A stretch of DNA of 64,000 bases. It comes from Orientallactaga sibirica (lineage: Eukaryota > Chordata > Mammalia > Rodentia > Dipodidae). Shown here piece after piece: positions 59,581 to 64,000 of this stretch (position 1 is its first letter; each line of letters starts with the position of its first letter). The notes beneath the pieces were generated by a model that did not search any database, was not told the DNA's origin, and saw nothing but the letters and a program-made list of their open reading frames with translations. The DNA lies in contig JAEOAD010000029.1 of assembly GCA_036365145.1 (NCBI GenBank), positions 20,941,001 through 21,005,000 on the forward strand, in the 5' to 3' direction. The translations under genes were made by a program, and so were the position numbers.

Positions 59581-62450
59581 TTTGTAGTATAGCTTTAGAT
59601 CACATATGATGATGCCTCCAGAGGAGTTTTTTTTTTTTTTTTTTTTTTCTGAGGATATGCTTTGATATCCGAGGCCTTCTGCCTTTCCATACATTGGGAT
59701 TTTTATTGGTATTGTGTTAAATCTATATAATGCTTTTGGTAAGACTGCCATTTTCACAACGTTTATTCTGCCTATCCAGAAGTATGGGAGGTCTTCCGTT
59801 TTCACATGTCATCCTCAATTTATTTCTTGGTGTTTTTATGTTTTCATTGTATAGGTCTTTCACCTCCTTGTTAATGTTATTCCAAGGTTTTATTTATTTA
59901 TTTATTTTGGTTTTTTGCTATTGAAAATGGGACAATGTTGCTCATTTCTTTTTCTGTACCTTTGTCTTTTGCATATAGAAAGGCTACTGATTTTTTTTGT
60001 TGATTTTGTATCCTGCTACTTTGCCGAAGGAGTTAATCACCTTTAAGAGTTTTGAGATGGAGGTTCTTGGGTCACTTATGTATAGAATTATGTCTTCTGC
60101 AAATAGGGCTAACTTAACTTCTTCCATTCCAATTTGTATCCCTTTGATTTCTTTCTCCTGTCTTATTGCTTGAGCTACTACTTCTAGTACTATGTTGAAG
60201 AGCAGAGGTGAGAGTGGACACCCTGACTTGTTCCTGATCTCAATGGGAATTCCTTCAGTTTTTCCCCATTAAGTATTACTTGGGCTTTAGGAACTTTATA
60301 TATAGCCTTTATTATGTTGAGATATAAACTGTCCATGCCTATTTTCTCCAATGTTTCAATCATGAAATGATGTTGTATTTTGTCAAAGGCCTTTTCTGCA
60401 TCTATCAAAATGATCGTGTGGTTTTTGTGTTTAAGGTTGTTTATGTGGTATATTTCATTGACAGATTTCCATATGTTGACCCACCCCTGCATTCCAGGGA
60501 TGACGCCTACCTGATTCTGGTGGATAATGTTTTTGAGTACTGTTGAATTTGGTTTGCAAGGATTTTGTTCAGGATCTTTGAGTCTAAGTTCATCAGGGAA
60601 ATAGGCCTATAATTTTCTTTTCTTGTGGTGTCTCTTCCTGATTTTGGAATTAGGGTGACACTGGGATCATAGAAGTAGTTGGGGATCTTTTCCTGTTCTC
60701 CAAAAGTGTGGCACAGTTTGAGAAAAATTGGTTTCAGTTCTTCCATGAAGGTTTGATAGAATTCAGCTGAGAAGCCATCTGGTCCTGGACTCTTCTTTTG
60801 GGGGAGGTGTTTCATTAGCTTTTTAATCTCGATGGGTATAATAGGTTTGTTTAGGATATTAATCTGCTCTGGGTTTAGCTTTGGTAGGTGGTGTGTGTCC
60901 AGGAATTCATCAATTTCCTCCGTATTCTCCTGCTTTGTGGAGTAGAGGTTTTTGAAGTAAGTCCTGATGATTCTCCCAATTTCACTTATTTCTTTTGTGA
61001 TCTCTCCTTTTTCATTTCTAATTTTGTTAATTTGAAGCATCTCTTTTTTCCACTTGATCAGATTGGCCAGGGTCTATCAATCTTGTTTTTTTTTTTTTTT
61101 CTTTTTCCAAAGAACCCAGCTCTTTGTTTCATCAATTTTCTTAATTGTCTTAGTTTACAATTCACTAATTTCTGCTCTGATCTTAATTATTTCTTTCCAT
61201 CTGGAGCTTTTTGGGTTGGCTTCTTCTTGTTTTTCCAATACCTTTAGGTGGATGGTTAGGTTATTGATTTGGGATCTCTCTGTCTTCATTATGAAGGCAT
61301 TTAGTGCTATGATTTTTTTTTCCCCCTAAGGACTGCCTTAAATGTGTCCCATAAGTTTTGGTATAATGAGTTCTCATTGTTGTTTAATTCTAGAAATTTT
61401 TCAGTTTCATTTTTTATTTCATCCACAACCCATTTATTGTTTAAAAGTGTGTTGTTCAGTTTCCAGGAGCTTGAGGGATTCCTAGTGTACCTTTTGTTGT
61501 TAATTTTTAGCATTACAGCATTATGGTCTGATATCATGCAGGAAATTATATCAATTTTCCTAAAAATATGGAGGCAGGCTTTGTGGTACATATATGATCT
61601 ATTTTAGAGAAGGTTCCATGGGTTGCTGAGAAGAATCTATAATCTGTAGAATTTGGGTAGAATGTTCTGTAGATGTCTGTTAGGTCTAGTTGTTCTATGG
61701 TGTTGTTGAGTTCTCTTACATCTCTGTTAATTTTCTGATTGGATGATCTGTCTATTGCCAATAGTGTAGTATTAAAGTCCCCAACTATGATGGTGTTGGT
61801 GGTTATTTCTGTTTTGTTATCAAGTAGATTTTGTATTATGAATTGTTGTTTAGTGCATAAAGTGTGTTTGGTGCATAAAGATTGATGATTGTGATATCCT
61901 CTTGTTGGATTGTTCCCTTGATAAGCAAGAAGTGGCCTTCTTTGTCCTTTGTGATTACTTTTGGTTGAAATCTATTTTATCTGATATTAGTATAGCTATA
62001 CCTGCTTGTTTCTTGTTTCTGTTTGCTTGGACTATCATTTTCCACCCTTTCACCCTGAAGAGATGTCTGTGTTTAGTGGTGAGGTGGGTTTCTTGAAGGC
62101 CTCAGATTGAGGGGTCTAATTTCCTGATCCACCCTCTTAGGTTATGTCTCTTGATAGGTGAATTAAGACCATTAGTGTTCAGGGTAATAACTCATAGTTT
62201 TAATTTAATTCCTGTCATGTTGTGGTGGTTTATGTGGTTTAGTGTTTTCTTGGACTTCGTAGTTTTTGTGCCTTTTCTGAGTTTGGTTATTGTGATCAGT
62301 TTCTTGTAGGCACTTGAGGTTGTTTGTTTGATTCTTTTATGTGGAGAATTCCCTGAAGTACTCTCTGTAGGTTTGGCTTTGTGTTCATATAGTGTAAAGC
62401 TGAGTTTTATCATGTTAAGGTTTTCTTTCACCATCTATTATGAATGATAG
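59581..62450 (-). pseudogene. L1 ORF2 (endonuclease to reverse transcriptase), broken
   Basis: Reading right to left. An N-terminal endonuclease segment runs from about 62434, with a GLQETH motif near 62090-62107 (an in-frame stop sits two codons before it). More endonuclease lies at 61761-61307 (including SDHNAVML). The RT N-terminus and fingers are at 61040-60507 ([35 protein letters not shown]), and a further RT segment at 60492-60190 ([21 protein letters not shown]). RT sequence continues to about 59600. Frameshifts separate the pieces. ORF1 and the 5'UTR are absent, so the copy is 5'-truncated at about 62450. Confidence 0.9.
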
Positions 62451-62844
62451 AACTTAAGAGATAAGGGGGCAGGAAACCATGACCTGGGGACATTGTTAGG
62501 TAAAGAAGGTTTCTTGAGGAATGAGGATAACCTGCTTTGTTGTTTCTGTCACCATTTTGCTGCCCTGGGTGACTCCATTTTTTGGGAGCCTGTCCTGACC
62601 TAACAGTAATGTCTGTTGCTTAAAGGGAGTAGGCAACTGGCCTGACTTACAAGCCACACTGCCTCAAGACAAAAACAAAAATTTACCTTGGCTACTCTTA
62701 ATAAAAGCAATTCCAAGTGTGTTAGAGATATTGATAAAGATTATCCCCCAAACATTCGTCATGTTTGCTTATATTCATAGACTTAAAACTTAAAGGTGTA
62801 TTTCATGAAGTTTATTAATAGGAGATATCTCAACTCAATGGGTT

Positions 62845-62889
<45 letters not shown>

Positions 62890-63825
62890 AAGTATGTATA
62901 TATTTTATACCAGTTTTTATAATACTGGTTCTATAATACCAGTAAAACATATATATATATATATCAAGTCTGGTTTTCAGGTAGAGATTTTTGGTGACAA
63001 ATACTAAGGACATTGTAAGTTTTTTACTAACACTTTTTCTCTAAAAATTTCCAATAATAAGATGGTTAATTTTTGAAGCTAGACTACTTGCTTCTTTGTC
63101 AGTGGATTATAAGATTAATGAATTTGGTGTAATTTCTCTTAATAACTTTATAAGAAAGATGGTTAATTATAGGTTGAGATGAGATGAGATGATTGAAGGG
63201 ACTGGGAAGGAATTTTTCAATGTTGGGCATAGAATACTTTCTAAAAATGCTTTCTGAGTGGACCTTACATCAGAATGTTAAAATATGTGGATGAAGGCGT
63301 GCATATGTAGAAAGTATATAGGAGATCTAAAAAGACCAAATTTTACCTAAACTTATAAGGAACAGAATGCTAATTTTCAGGCTAAGCATAGATAAACACT
63401 ATATATAAAATTATTTTTTCAAATGTTTATAGATATAACAATGCTCTAAATGTTTTATATAAGGGCACAGACTTAATCTAAATTCAGTTTACATTAGACA
63501 CAGGTGATGTCTTATGCCAGGTGAGTCACAAAGTCAGAAACACAGACGTTATTCACATTCTTTGGAGGTCTAATCAGATTAGTCTTGATTAGTCTTGTCT
63601 ATGATAGACAAGACCCTATCACATTATGTATTGTAAATGAGTAAAATAAATTTCCTATGTGAAATCAAACAACTTCAGTATAGGATAAAGAATATCAGGA
63701 TGCTTAGCTCTCTGTTCTGTAATTTCCCTTTGCTCTTGTTTACTGTTGTATGCTATTTAAAGTCATGGAAAGCTGAACTCTAGAAAAGGGGATGGTATCA
63801 CCTCCATCTCAGACACTATGCAAGT
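62451..63825. other. AT-rich intergenic, no gene seen
   Basis: Nothing gene-like on either strand. A CA repeat lies at 62851-62885, with TA-rich sequence behind it. Confidence 0.45.
62851..62885. repeat. (CA)n microsatellite
   Basis: About 17 CA units. Confidence 0.93.
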
Positions 63826-64000
63826 TTTTTTAAATATTTTATTTTTATTTATTAGAGAGAGGGGTTGTACAGAACTAGGCAGACAGAGAGAGAGAGAGAG
63901 AAGAGAAAATAAAGGGCATTCCAGGGCCTCCAGCCACTGCATACGAATTCCAGATGCATGAGCTCCCTTGTGCCTCTGGCTTATGTGGGTCCTGGGGAGT
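63826..64000 (-). mobile_element. tRNA-derived SINE (antisense), runs off the window
   Basis: TTTATTTTTATTTATTAGAG to CTTATGTGGGTCCTGGGGAG; the head lies beyond the end. Confidence 0.9.

Overview
The window is mammalian nuclear DNA from a rodent, with no prokaryotic genes. Evidence for a rodent is the load of 7SL-derived B1 SINEs and of a tRNA-derived SINE with a clear A box (TGGCTTAGTGG) and B box (GGTTCAATTCC). The tRNA SINE has a CT-rich middle and an AAATAAATAAA tail, which suggests a dipodoid rodent (jerboa or jumping mouse). That species call is inference from memory of SINE families.

The only host genes I can support are five copies of a secreted C-type lectin of the REG3 (regenerating islet-derived 3) type. 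They share the family architecture: a non-coding exon 1, a signal-peptide exon of about 76 coding nt, then exons of about 119, 138 and 127 nt and a short last exon, with matching splice phases. Copy A (minus, 4.57-6.34 kb) is a decayed pseudogene. Copy B (plus, 20.93-23.28 kb) is nearly intact but frameshifted. Copy C (plus, 30.7-32.1 kb) is a truncated pseudogene. Copy D (minus, 40.32-42.71 kb) has an open frame but odd splice sites and a lost stop. Copy E (plus, 51.49-54.1 kb) has an intact frame, all canonical splice sites and a TATA box, and is the best candidate for a working gene.

Layout. 0-4 kb: L1 debris, including a 5'-inverted (twin-primed) L1 with a target-site duplication. 4.5-7.1 kb: copy A and its 5' flank. 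7-13.7 kb: intergenic DNA with SINEs and L1 3' ends. 13.7-15.7 kb: a roughly 510-bp unit present three times. 17.49-26.70 kb and 35.82-46.48 kb: the two arms of a large inverted duplication, carrying copies B and D plus an endogenous retrovirus fragment. 26.7-35.8 kb: spacer with copy C, a probable LTR and a U2 snRNA fragment. 46.5-51.4 kb: SINE-rich AT-rich DNA. 51.5-54.9 kb: copy E and its 3' flank. 55.9-62.45 kb: antisense L1 3'UTR and ORF2 remains. 62.5-64 kb: AT-rich DNA ending in a SINE.

The REG3 copies look like products of repeated segmental duplication with inversion. B and D are convergent, A and B are divergent, and D and E are divergent. REG3 proteins are secreted gut and pancreatic lectins, several of them antibacterial. 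None of the readable copies here keeps the Glu-Pro-Asn motif linked to peptidoglycan binding, so their ligands may differ. Repeat boundaries were judged by eye and may be off by 10-30 bp; exon boundaries of B, D and E were counted base by base.
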